Shown here: positions 48,062 to 57,900 of the stretch, in pieces
Layout: each line of letters starts with the position of its first letter
Numbering within the stretch: position 1 is the first letter of the stretch
Assembly (NCBI RefSeq): GCF_037042905.1
Contig: NC_087254.1
Span: 18,098,603-18,162,602, forward strand
DNA from: Lytechinus pictus
Lineage: Eukaryota > Echinodermata > Echinoidea > Temnopleuroida > Toxopneustidae
Length of the DNA stretch: 64,000 nucleotides
Reading direction: 5' to 3'
Position numbers and translations under genes: made by a program
The notes under the pieces: model-generated
Seen by the model: the letters and a program-made list of their open reading frames with translations, nothing else
Told to the model about the DNA's origin: nothing
Database searches by the model: none

Positions 48062-48417
48062 ATTGTGCATGGATCCCCACCCCATACATCTTGTTCAGTC
48101 ATTTTTTTTTAATCAATGACCATACATTTATCATCGCTGAAATCCAATCTCTGCTTACACTACCCAATCTCCTATTTACGTAAATTCTTTTAATATTCGC
48201 CTTCTGTTCGAGAGATCAGCGTCATACAAGCCTCGCTTCTCAGCTGGGTTTTTTTTTTCATTTCTTTTCTGTTTGTAAAAAAAAAACTATATGTATATAA
48301 TTACTTATAAAAACGTTTTGATTTATCTATGATATTTGCTTATTGTATATTGTTTGCATTGTCATTACAAATTTGAAAGTGTAAGCTTGAATGATTTGTA
48401 TAGATTTATGTAATTTA
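48062..48417. other. AT-rich intergenic sequence, nothing recognised
   Basis: No repeat family, structure or coding signal stood out. Confidence 0.4.
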
Positions 48418-48735
48418 TTAGACCAAATGGAAATTAGACCAAACGGTCATTAGACCATGTGACAATTAGACGAAATGAAAATTAGACCAAGTGGAATTTA
48501 GCCGATTCGGCTAAATTCCACTTGGTCTAAGTGGAAATTAGACCAAGTGGTGTTAGACTAACTGGAAATTAGACTAAATGGTCTTAGCCCAATTGCCCAT
48601 TAGACAACGAATTGGATATTAGGCCAAATGGAAATTAGATGAATTTGATATTAGACGAACTGGTTGTAGACGAAATTAGTTTAGACTATGTGAAGTTGGA
48701 TGAACTGATAAGTAGACCAAGTGGTATTAGACCAT
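48418..48735. repeat. About 19-bp minisatellite with an embedded perfect palindrome
   Basis: Imperfect units like TTAGACCAAATGGAAA recur about sixteen times. At 48482-48530 the repeat switches strand as a perfect palindrome: 24-base arms around a single T, with TTAGCCGA/TCGGCTAA at the centre. Similar degenerate phrases occur near 2060-2340. Confidence 0.8.
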
Positions 48736-48809
48736 CCGATAATTCACCATCGTGTTTAGTTTGAAAATGTTAGTCGGTCTCAAATTCCAGATTTCCTTGA
48801 CACAGGTAT

Positions 48810-48844
48810 ACGTACAAATAATGATAATAATAAGAATAATAATA

Positions 48845-48884
<40 letters not shown>
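48810..48884. repeat. (TAA)n tract 1
   Basis: Nearly pure TAA/AAT units upstream of the first retroelement copy. Confidence 0.9.
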
Positions 48885-48885
<1 letters not shown>

Positions 48886-49936
48886 GTGGTCTGGCTGGAA
48901 TAGAGGAGACTGTAAGATATGAGGAACAAAGCCTATACTGCTTTATTGAAGGCCAGATGGATAGCATCATGACGGCAGTCAAAGAGTCGATGAGGAAAGG
49001 AAAGAGTCGATGAGGAAAGGAAAGGATGTGACAGCGAAACAGCTGAAGGCTGATCAAAGGAAAATGAGACTGGAAGGATGGAAAGAGAAGGTGATGCACG
49101 GGCAGCATTTAAGACAGACAGAGGAGTTTGCTGGACCAGAGAGTTGGCAGTGGCTGAAACGAGGAAGTTTAAAGAAGGAGACGGAAAGTATGCTAGTTGC
49201 TGCTCAGGACCAAGCAATTAGAACAAATTACCGAAGAGCCAAAGTTGAAAAGGAGCATACATCTCCCTCATGTAGAATGTGTCATGACAAAGACGAAACG
49301 GTGTCTCATCTGGTGAGTGAATGCAGCAAAATGGCACAGACAGAGTACAAAGGAAGGCACGACAGAGTAGCAGCTGCAGTTCATTGGGGTCTGGCCAAGA
49401 AGTACCCCATGCGGAAAAATGGTACGAACATCGGGCAGAGCCTGTAGTAGAGAACGACGATGTAAAACTTTTATGGGATTTTAATATCCAGACAGACAAG
49501 GTCATTGAAGCTAGACGACCAGACATCGTAAAATGAATGTCTCATCATAGATATTGCGATTCCGGGAGACTGCAGAGCTTGGCGTAAAGAGGAGGAAAAG
49601 ATGCAGAAGTATAACGATCTGGCATGGGAGCTGAGAAGGATATGTAAGGTGAAGACGAAGGTGGTACCAATAGTCATCGGAGCCTTAGGAACAGTGACAA
49701 CAAGACACAGAAGCTTTCTGGCTGTTCTAGGAGTCGAGGTGTCCTTTGAAACGATACAGAAGGCAAGCTTGCTTGGAACAGCTTATATATCTTACGGAAG
49801 GTCTTGAATTAGAAAGAGAAGTGAACAATGAGAAGAGGACCCATTTGATAGAATATAGAACAACAACCTTAGATTTCTGGAAGAAGCCCGGTTGCTGTTT
49901 AATATACCAACAGAACATCAAGTTGTGGACAATGGA
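48885..49936 (+). pseudogene. Relic of an RLE-type non-LTR retrotransposon, C-terminal part
   Basis: The frame at 49010-49447 carries the CCHC motif CRMCHDKDETVSHLVSEC (C-x2-C-x8-H-x4-C). One-base shifts near 49425 and 49535 put the endonuclease block (RRPDIV, then LIIDIAIPGD and KYNDLAWELRR) into other frames, ending at a stop near 49807. A 130-base 3' tail runs into (TAA)n. The order CCHC, PD, acidic beta strand, KYxDL matches the restriction-like endonuclease domain of R2/R4-type elements. It is a diverged relative of the two copies downstream, 5'-truncated, with the reverse transcriptase absent. Confidence 0.8.
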
Positions 49937-49954
49937 AATAATAATAATAATAAT

Positions 49955-50008
<54 letters not shown>
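49937..50008. repeat. (TAA)n tract 2
   Basis: Between the relic and element 1. Element 1 sequence starts directly after it. Confidence 0.9.
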
Positions 50009-50009
<1 letters not shown>

Positions 50010-53000
50010 ATGCCGGTCCTGACGATGCAAACGATGGCCATAGATATGCTGATGACAAGAATGCCGGCGATGGCGATGCCAACGGCGACCATGATAATGA
50101 AGATGACAACGAAAACCATGATGGTGATGACAATAATGTCGGTGTTGATGATTTCAACAATGGCAATGATGATGCTGACAACAATGATACCGGTGATGAC
50201 GATACCAATGATGATCTCGGTGATGCTGACAACAACAATACCGGTGATGGCGATACCAACGATGACCATAATGATGCTGACAACAATATTACCAGTGATG
50301 ACGGTACCAACGATGTTCTCGGCGATGCTGAAGTCAATAATATTGGTAAAGACGATGCCAACGACGACCGTGCTGAAGCTAATAACGATGAAGCAGATAA
50401 TGACAATGTTGCTATAATCGATAACCATGGCGATGTTGTGAAAAATCATAAAGCTGATGACGACGATGATGCCGATACTGATGGTGAGAATTTGTATCAT
50501 AAAGGCAAGAACGAAGGAGGCCAACCAAATAAAGACGGGAGAGTAGAAACGTGTGACAAGAGATTATCAAGACATCCACCCAAGGCCAATGATACGACAT
50601 GGCCAGCCAATTATAATGAAAATTCGAAGATCACAGATACACAATCGCTACACAGCAAAGTGAGGAGGAAAAGAGAAAAGAAATTATGGTCAAATAAAGA
50701 AAAGGAAAATCTTATGACTTGCTTCTACTTTGCGACTGATGTATCTCATAAAACTAGACATTACAGGAAGAGCATGAGAGAAACGTGGCTTGAAAATAAT
50801 GGTGATCCATCAATTGGAGAGCAAGCTCTGGCAGACATGAAACAAAGTATCCTTCGTACTCAATACTTCAGCGACATTGAATTAGAGAGAATAAAGGAAA
50901 ATGCCCAAAGTCTTTGTAGAGAACGAAAGCGTAATGCAACAAAGAATCAAGATGACAGGGGAAAACGAATAACAGATAAAGTAGACAAATTGCACGACAC
51001 CAACAATGATAGAGAGAGATCGGGAAAAGGAAAAAACTCGGTAATCACCAACACTGAGAAGGTGAGAAATTCTATCCATGATGAAGGAAGTACAGTTTCT
51101 GGAAATACAGTGAATATATTTCTTGACGAGGGGATTATATTCAACAATCAACAGGATGTTCGGATGCAGAGTGATAGGGGCTTACGAGATGGAGAACACA
51201 ACCAAAGAATATCACAAGAACAACGTATGAATCGTCTTGATATGGACAGTGCTCAGAAGAAAAAAAAGAAAGATGACTACATCGCTCAATTTGGGGCGTG
51301 TTCCTTGTCTCTTCTACAAAAACTAGATGAAATCGAAACGGTAGACACACAGATTGAGGCCGAATACCAAAGAGGTGCACATTTCTTTCAGTACTGTGAC
51401 ACATCTGACAACAAGCCCGCTGGTGGAGAGGGAAAGGGATCAACGATGAACAGAAGAAAAAACAGCTCTTATAAGACTGGGTTCTCTTCACATGTAGACA
51501 TACACCAGCACTTGCAACAACCTAAAGTGAAATCTCGTACTCTTCGGGTTACAGCAATAGAAAAGGCTAAGAAAAGACAAGAAATTACTGAGACTGAACA
51601 TGGGGACGATGTTGCCCATTTTCTATGCGGCGGAGAGCCTCACATTCAACAAGATAAAGAATGTGAAAGGAACGTATCGGGTAATATCATATCATCTGTA
51701 CCCGAGAGAGATGCGATTGTATCACAAGACTCGACAAATGAAGACAGAGATTCCGATCAACGGCTGTTATCAGCACTGAGGAGCAACTTTGAATATGTGA
51801 AGGGAATATCAATATCAGATAGACCACAAATTCCCAAGATCGACACAAGGTGCTGTACTACTAGGAGCGTGATCGACAAAGTAGATAAAATGCTTGAAAA
51901 GGTGCAATCTAGTCCTTCCAGTTTGTTGGAGATAAACTGTCTTATCTGGGCAGGAGCAAAAACTGTAACAGAATATATGGGACTCAAGCTTCATTCATCA
52001 AACCACTCTACCAATCATAAGAAGAAGGCTCCTGAATGGAAGAAAAGGCTACAAACTAAGATAGCAGAACTACATAAAGACGTGGCTCAACTCGGAGAAG
52101 TAGATAAGGGAAACATCAAATCCAATCGGATGAAGAGCAATGCCAAAAGACTTCAGAAGAAATATCGCATTGACGATAAGACCCGTACTAGGACAACTGT
52201 TATAGAAACGCTCAAAATGAAGATAAATGCTCTCAAACACCGTGTTAAGAGATACACAAAGAGTAACAATTTCAAACGGCAGAATAAACTCTTCCATGGA
52301 AACAGAAAGAAATTCTTTCGTGAGCTGGATTCAAAGATGACTGAGACGAAAGATGTTCCATCGGCAGATGATATGAAGAACTACTGGAAAGAACTTTGGG
52401 ATAATGATATCACTCACGAAGAAACTCCCTGGATTCAGTCGGAAGCAGACAAATGGTCCAATGTGCCAGCGCAGCAGCTAGTAGACCTGACCTTACCTGA
52501 ACTACACAATATCATAAGGAACACTCAGAACTGGAAAAGCCCTGGACCAGATGGTGTACAAAACTTCTGGATAAAGAGGTTTGGTAGCACCCATACTAAT
52601 CTACTGAAAATCATCAATGACATTATCAAAGGGAACAGGACTATTGAGAAATGGCTGCCAATTGGAAGGACATATCTACTGTACAAAGGCAAAGACCCAA
52701 AACAACCTAAGAACTATCGTCCAATCACTTGCCTTAATACTATGTATAAGCTGCTGACATCAACGCTTGCCATGCACATCGAACGACACATCGATGATCA
52801 TGACATAATGGAGGTCACTCAGAAAGGTTGTCGGAAAGGAAAGAAGGGTTGTAAAGATCACCTAATGACAAACAAAGCAATAATCGGTAATGCTCGCCAA
52901 AGACAGACCAATCTATCCATGGCTTGGATAGACTACAGGAAGGCATTTGACAGCGTACCACATAGTTGGATCATCAAAGTTCTAGAGATGTATCACATCA

Positions 53001-54863
53001 ATCCACAAATAGTCAAGTGCATATCAGCAGGTATGAAACAATGGAGCACTACTCTTTCGCTTACAATAGGCACCCGTTCGATGACAGTGGAGGGGGTCCG
53101 AATCAAGAGAGGAATATTTCAAGGAGATTCCTTATCTCCTCTTTTATTCTGCTTAGCTCTCAATCCAGTATGCTCTCTCTTACACGCTACGAGTTATGGC
53201 TACAGATACAAAGGGCAAGATGTATCTACGACAATAAACCATCTGATATATATGGATGATATCAAACTCTTTGCAAAAAATGACGATGAACTTCACAAGA
53301 TGATAGCAGTAGTTAAACATTTCAGCGATGACATCAAGATGTCGTTTGGTATAGACAAGTGTGCCAAAGTTACACTTGTACGAGGAAGGAGGGTAAATAC
53401 AGGCGACATGTTTGTGCAAGATGAGGAAACATCAATCAAGGAACTGACTAATGATTCGACATATAAATATCTAGGCATAGCTGAGAACGATGTCATTAGC
53501 CATAACACAATGAAGGAGAAGGCAACATCAGAATACAAAAGAAGACTCAGGCTGATCCTCAAATCCGAACTGAATGCCAAAAATAAGATTGAAGCGATCA
53601 ACACACTAGCCATTCCTGTGCTTAGATGCAGTTTTGGTATTGTTAACTGGAGACTAGCTGATATATGTGGCCTAGATGTTATGACCAGAAAGCAATTAAC
53701 GATGCACAGATTACATCACCCAAAGGCCGCAATCGAAAGGTTGTACCTTCCCCGTGATCTTGGAGGAAGAGGTCTACAACAAATTGAGATGGTCTGGAAT
53801 ATGGAAGCAACGAACCTCGCCAACTACCTATCCAATCCACATGATATACTGACGAGTATATCCCTCGATTATGATAAATGTCAAGCAATATACTCCATTA
53901 ACAAGCAAGCATCTATCTTATTGGCACAACATCGACTGACACTACCCTACGGTGAAAAAGAGAAGGCAAGACTTAAATGCTCCTTTCACAAGAAACTTCA
54001 AGAGCAACTTAAATCCAAGCGACTTCATGGCCACCATGAAAAACAGACGCATCGGGAGTTCGTAGACCAGAAAGACACACATCAATGGCTTAAGTCGGCG
54101 GGACTAAGAGGTGAAACTGAAGGGTTCGTCTATGCTATTCAGGACCAGGTGGTGAGGACTCGTGCCTACGAAAAATCTATCCTCAGAAGAGACACAGACG
54201 ACACTTGCAGGATGTGTGGAAAAGAGACCGAAACAATCATGCATTTGGTATCAGCATGTTCGACTCTTGCTGGAACTGAGTACATCACAAGACATGACAA
54301 TATTGCCAAAGTTATCCATTGGCAACTACTGAAGGATCGCGGTAAAATGACTTGTGATCACGCTTGGGAACATCAGCCACAAACGATCACCACGATCAAT
54401 AACAGCACCATATATTGGAACTGTGGCATACTAACGGATAGAACCATCAACTGCAACAAGCCGGACATCATCGTCAGAGACAACAACGTAGTAAATATCA
54501 TTGAGGTCTCTGTTCCCCACGATATCAACATTGCTGTAAAGGAAAGAGACAAACGGCTCAAGTATCAAGATCTAAGGATTGAGATCGAGAGGATGTGGAA
54601 CGTGAAAGCAGAGGTCACACCAGTCATCATTGGTCACTCAGAAATGGTGAAGAAGGGAATGGAAGCCTGCATAACCAAGATCTCTCCTCACCTTCGGATG
54701 TACGACATTCAGAAGGCAGCTATCTTGGGTACAACCAGATTGATAAGAAAGACTCTCGGACATTAGTAGTGTAAAGTTCCTAGTTGCACTTGAAATTACT
54801 TGGTGCTTTTTGTTAGAGCAAAGTTATTCAAGAAAAAAATACGGACTTGATCCTGTTTAGAGA
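50009..54863 (+). mobile_element. Non-LTR retrotransposon, element 1 (TAA-flanked, 5'-truncated)
   Basis: It runs from the end of TAA tract 2 to the start of tract 3. The open frame extends back to 50009 without an ATG before 50438, and its first bases match the middle of element 2's Asp/Asn linker (near 55386), so the copy is 5'-truncated. A short 3' UTR (about 95 bases, ending CCTGTTTAGAG) is shared with element 2. There is no poly(A) tail; the TAA tract takes its place. Confidence 0.85.
50438..54766 (+). CDS. Retrotransposon polyprotein: reverse transcriptase plus restriction-like endonuclease
   Basis: An intact 1442-residue frame. Residues 1-17 end an acidic linker. About 75-166 is a Trp- and Arg-rich module (KLWSNKEKENLMTCFYFAT, HYRKSMRETWLENNGDP) of possible DNA-binding type. 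About 170-690 is charged and coiled. The reverse transcriptase spans about 690-960: KSPGPDG near 700, NYRPITCLN near 758, DYRKAFDSVPHSW near 830, GIFQGDSLSPLLF near 892, and catalytic YMDD at 938-941. The C-terminal CCHC is C1257-x2-C1260-x8-H1269-x4-C1274. The endonuclease follows: KPD at 1341-1343, E1356 in IIEVSVP, then RLKYQDL. This layout, with no apurinic endonuclease, is that of the R2/R4/NeSL/CRE group. It makes cDNA by target-primed reverse transcription. The TAA flanks recall Dong-like members. All motifs appear intact. Confidence 0.88.
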   Translation: MKNHKADDDDDADTDGENLYHKGKNEGGQPNKDGRVETCDKRLSRHPPKANDTTWPANYNENSKITDTQSLHSKVRRKREKKLWSNKEKENLMTCFYFATDVSHKTRHYRKSMRETWLENNGDPSIGEQALADMKQSILRTQYFSDIELERIKENAQSLCRERKRNATKNQDDRGKRITDKVDKLHDTNNDRERSGKGKNSVITNTEKVRNSIHDEGSTVSGNTVNIFLDEGIIFNNQQDVRMQSDRGLRDGEHNQRISQEQRMNRLDMDSAQKKKKKDDYIAQFGACSLSLLQKLDEIETVDTQIEAEYQRGAHFFQYCDTSDNKPAGGEGKGSTMNRRKNSSYKTGFSSHVDIHQHLQQPKVKSRTLRVTAIEKAKKRQEITETEHGDDVAHFLCGGEPHIQQDKECERNVSGNIISSVPERDAIVSQDSTNEDRDSDQRLLSALRSNFEYVKGISISDRPQIPKIDTRCCTTRSVIDKVDKMLEKVQSSPSSLLEINCLIWAGAKTVTEYMGLKLHSSNHSTNHKKKAPEWKKRLQTKIAELHKDVAQLGEVDKGNIKSNRMKSNAKRLQKKYRIDDKTRTRTTVIETLKMKINALKHRVKRYTKSNNFKRQNKLFHGNRKKFFRELDSKMTETKDVPSADDMKNYWKELWDNDITHEETPWIQSEADKWSNVPAQQLVDLTLPELHNIIRNTQNWKSPGPDGVQNFWIKRFGSTHTNLLKIINDIIKGNRTIEKWLPIGRTYLLYKGKDPKQPKNYRPITCLNTMYKLLTSTLAMHIERHIDDHDIMEVTQKGCRKGKKGCKDHLMTNKAIIGNARQRQTNLSMAWIDYRKAFDSVPHSWIIKVLEMYHINPQIVKCISAGMKQWSTTLSLTIGTRSMTVEGVRIKRGIFQGDSLSPLLFCLALNPVCSLLHATSYGYRYKGQDVSTTINHLIYMDDIKLFAKNDDELHKMIAVVKHFSDDIKMSFGIDKCAKVTLVRGRRVNTGDMFVQDEETSIKELTNDSTYKYLGIAENDVISHNTMKEKATSEYKRRLRLILKSELNAKNKIEAINTLAIPVLRCSFGIVNWRLADICGLDVMTRKQLTMHRLHHPKAAIERLYLPRDLGGRGLQQIEMVWNMEATNLANYLSNPHDILTSISLDYDKCQAIYSINKQASILLAQHRLTLPYGEKEKARLKCSFHKKLQEQLKSKRLHGHHEKQTHREFVDQKDTHQWLKSAGLRGETEGFVYAIQDQVVRTRAYEKSILRRDTDDTCRMCGKETETIMHLVSACSTLAGTEYITRHDNIAKVIHWQLLKDRGKMTCDHAWEHQPQTITTINNSTIYWNCGILTDRTINCNKPDIIVRDNNVVNIIEVSVPHDINIAVKERDKRLKYQDLRIEIERMWNVKAEVTPVIIGHSEMVKKGMEACITKISPHLRMYDIQKAAILGTTRLIRKTLGH

Positions 54864-54893
54864 AATAATAATAATAATAATAATAATAAAAAT
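54864..54893. repeat. (TAA)n tract 3
   Basis: A short TAA run between elements 1 and 2. Confidence 0.85.
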
Positions 54894-54901
54894 AAGAGAA
54901 T

Positions 54902-57900
54902 TTGTATCATAAAGGCAAGAACGAAGGAGGCCAACCAAATAAAGACGGGAGAGTAGAAACGTGTGACAAGAGATTATCAAGACATCCACCCAAGGCCAAT
55001 GATACGACATGGCCAGCCAACTATAATGAAAATTCGAAGATCACAGATACACAATCGCTACACAGCAAAGTGAGGAGGAAAAGAGAAAAGAAATTATGGT
55101 CAAATAAAGAGAAGGAAAATCTTATGACTTGCTTCTACTTTGCGACTGATGTATCTCATAAAACTAGACATTACAGGAAGAGAATGAGAGAAACGTGGCT
55201 TGAAAATAATGGTGATCCATCCGTTGGAGAGCAAGCTCTGGCAGACATGAAACAAAGTATCCTTCGTACTCAATATTTCAGCGAGATTGAATTAGAGAGA
55301 ATAAAACAAAAGGCACATATACTTTGTAGAAAAATCGATAATGCCGGTAATGACGAAACCAGCGACGATCATGGGGATAGTGATGACAAAAATGCCGGTC
55401 CTGACAATGCCAACGATGGCCATAGATATGCTCATGACAAGAATGCCGTCTATGGCGATGCCAACGGCGACCATGGTAATGAAGATGACAACGAAAACCA
55501 TGATGGTGATGACAATAATGTCGGTGTTGATGATTTCAACGATGGCCATGATGTTGTTGACAACAATGATACCGGTGATGACGATACCAATGATGATCTC
55601 GGTGATGCTGAAGTCAATAATGCTGGCAAGCCTAATGACGATGCCAACGACGACCATGCTGAAGCTAATAACGATGAAGCAGATAATGACAATGTTGCTA
55701 TAAACGATAACCATGGCGATGTTGTGAATAATGACACAGCTGATGATGACTATGATGCCGATATTGATGGTGAGAATGTGTATCATAAAGGCAGGAACGA
55801 AGGAGGCCAACCAAATAAAGACGGGAGAGTAGAAACGTGTGACAAGAGATTATCAAGACATCCACCCAAGGACAATGATACGACATGGCCAGCCAATTAT
55901 AATGAAAATTCGAAGATCACAGATACACAATCGCTACACAGCAAAGTGAGGAGGAAAAGAGAAAAGAAATTATGGTCAAATAAAGAGAAGGAAAATCTTA
56001 TGACTTGCTTCTACTTTGCGACTGATGTATCTCATAAAACTAGACATTACAGGAAGAGAATGATAGAAACGTGGCTTGAAAATAATGGTGATCCATCCGT
56101 TGGAGAGCAAGCTCTGGCAGACATGAAACAAAGTATCCTTCGTACTCAATATTTCAGCGAGATTGAATTAGAGAGAATAAAGCAAGAGGCACACATACTT
56201 TGTAGAGAAGTCAATAATGCCGGTAATGACGATACCATCGATGACCATGGGGATGCTAAGGACAGTGATCATGACAATGCCGGCACTGGTGATACCAATA
56301 ATGGCCCTGATGATAATGCCGATGTTGTTGATGCCAACGATGGCCATGGTGATAGTGATGACAAAAAAGCCGATGATGATGTCATCGAGGACCATAATGA
56401 TGCTGATGACAAAAATACCGGTGATGATGATGCCTACGAGATCTATGGCCATTCTGACTACAATAGTGCCAATGGTGACGAAGCCAAAGTAGGAAAATCG
56501 ATGATTCTAGACACACAAACACCGCACAACAAAGTGAGAAGAAAAGGAGAAAAGAAATTATGGTCAAATAAAGAGAAGGAAAATCTTATGACTTGCTTCT
56601 ACTTTGCGACTGATGTATCTCATAAAACTAGACATTACAGGAAGAGAATGAGAGAAACGTGGCTTGTAAATAATGGTGACCCATCCGTTGGAGAAGAAGG
56701 TCTAGTGGACATGAAACAAAGTATCATTAGTACTCAATACTTCAGCGACATTGAATTAGAGAGAATAAAGGAAAATGCCCAAAGTCTTTGTAGAGAACGA
56801 AAGCGTAATGCAACAAAGAATCAAGATGACAGGGGAAAACGAATAACAGATAAAGTAGACAAATTGCACGACACCAACAATGATAGAGAGAGATCGGGAA
56901 AAGGAGAAAGCTCGGTAATCACCAACACTGAGAAGGTGAGAAATTCTATCCATGATGAAGGAAGTACAGTTTCTGGAAATACAGTGAATATATCTCTTGA
57001 CGAGGGGATTATATTCAACAATCAACAGGATGTTCGGACGCAGAGTGATAGGGGCTTACGAGATGGAGAACACAACCAAAGAATATCACAAGAACAACGT
57101 ATGAATCGTCTTGATATGGACAGTGCTCAGAAGAAAAAAAAGAAAGATGACTACATCGCTCAATTTGGGGCGTGTTCCTTGTCTCTTCTACAAAAACTAG
57201 ATGAAATCGAAACGGTAGACACACAGATTGAGGCCGAATACCAAAGAGGAGCACATTTCTTTCAGTACTGTGACACATCTGACAACAAGCCCGCTGGTGG
57301 AGAGGGAAAGGGATCAACGATGAACAGAAGAAAAAACAGCTCTTATAAGACTGGATTCTCTTCACATGTAGACATACACCAGCACTTGCAACAACCTAAA
57401 GTGAAATATCGTACTCTTCGGGTTACAGCAATAGAAAAGGCTAAGAAAAGACAAGAAATTACTGAGACTGAACATGGGGACGATGTTGCCCATTTTATAT
57501 GCGGCGGAGAGCCTCACATTCAACAAGATAAAGAATGTGAAAGGAACGTATCGGGTAATATCAAATCATCTGTACCCGAGAGAGATGCGATTGTATCACA
57601 AGACTCGACAAATGAAGACAGAGATTCCGATCAACGGCTGTTATCAGCACTGAGGAGCAACTTTGAATATGTGAAGGGAATATCAATATCAGATAGACCA
57701 CAAATTCCCAAGATCGACACAAGGTGCTGTACTACTAGGAGCGTGATCGACAAAGTAGATAAAATGCTTGAAAAGGTGCAATAGTCCTTCCAGTTTGTTG
57801 GAGATAAACTGTCTTATCTGGGCAGGTGCAAAAACTGTAACAGAACATATGGGACTCAAGCTTCATTCATCAAACCACTCTACCAATCATAAGAAGAAGG

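Noticed and set aside
48770-49108. Minus-strand open frame with a long Tyr run
   Set aside because: It is the antisense of the (TAA)n tract plus the retroelement relic; low-complexity shadow.
49727-50524. 265-codon minus-strand frame rich in Ile/Val, like a membrane protein
   Set aside because: It is antisense to the Asp/Asn-encoding minisatellite of element 1 (GAT/GAC read backwards gives ATC/GTC), so the hydrophobic look is a code artefact.
55292-56492. Further Met/Thr-rich and Ile/Val-rich frames over the acidic linkers of element 2
   Set aside because: Alternative frames of the same minisatellite; the Asp/Asn frame is the one continuous with the polyprotein.
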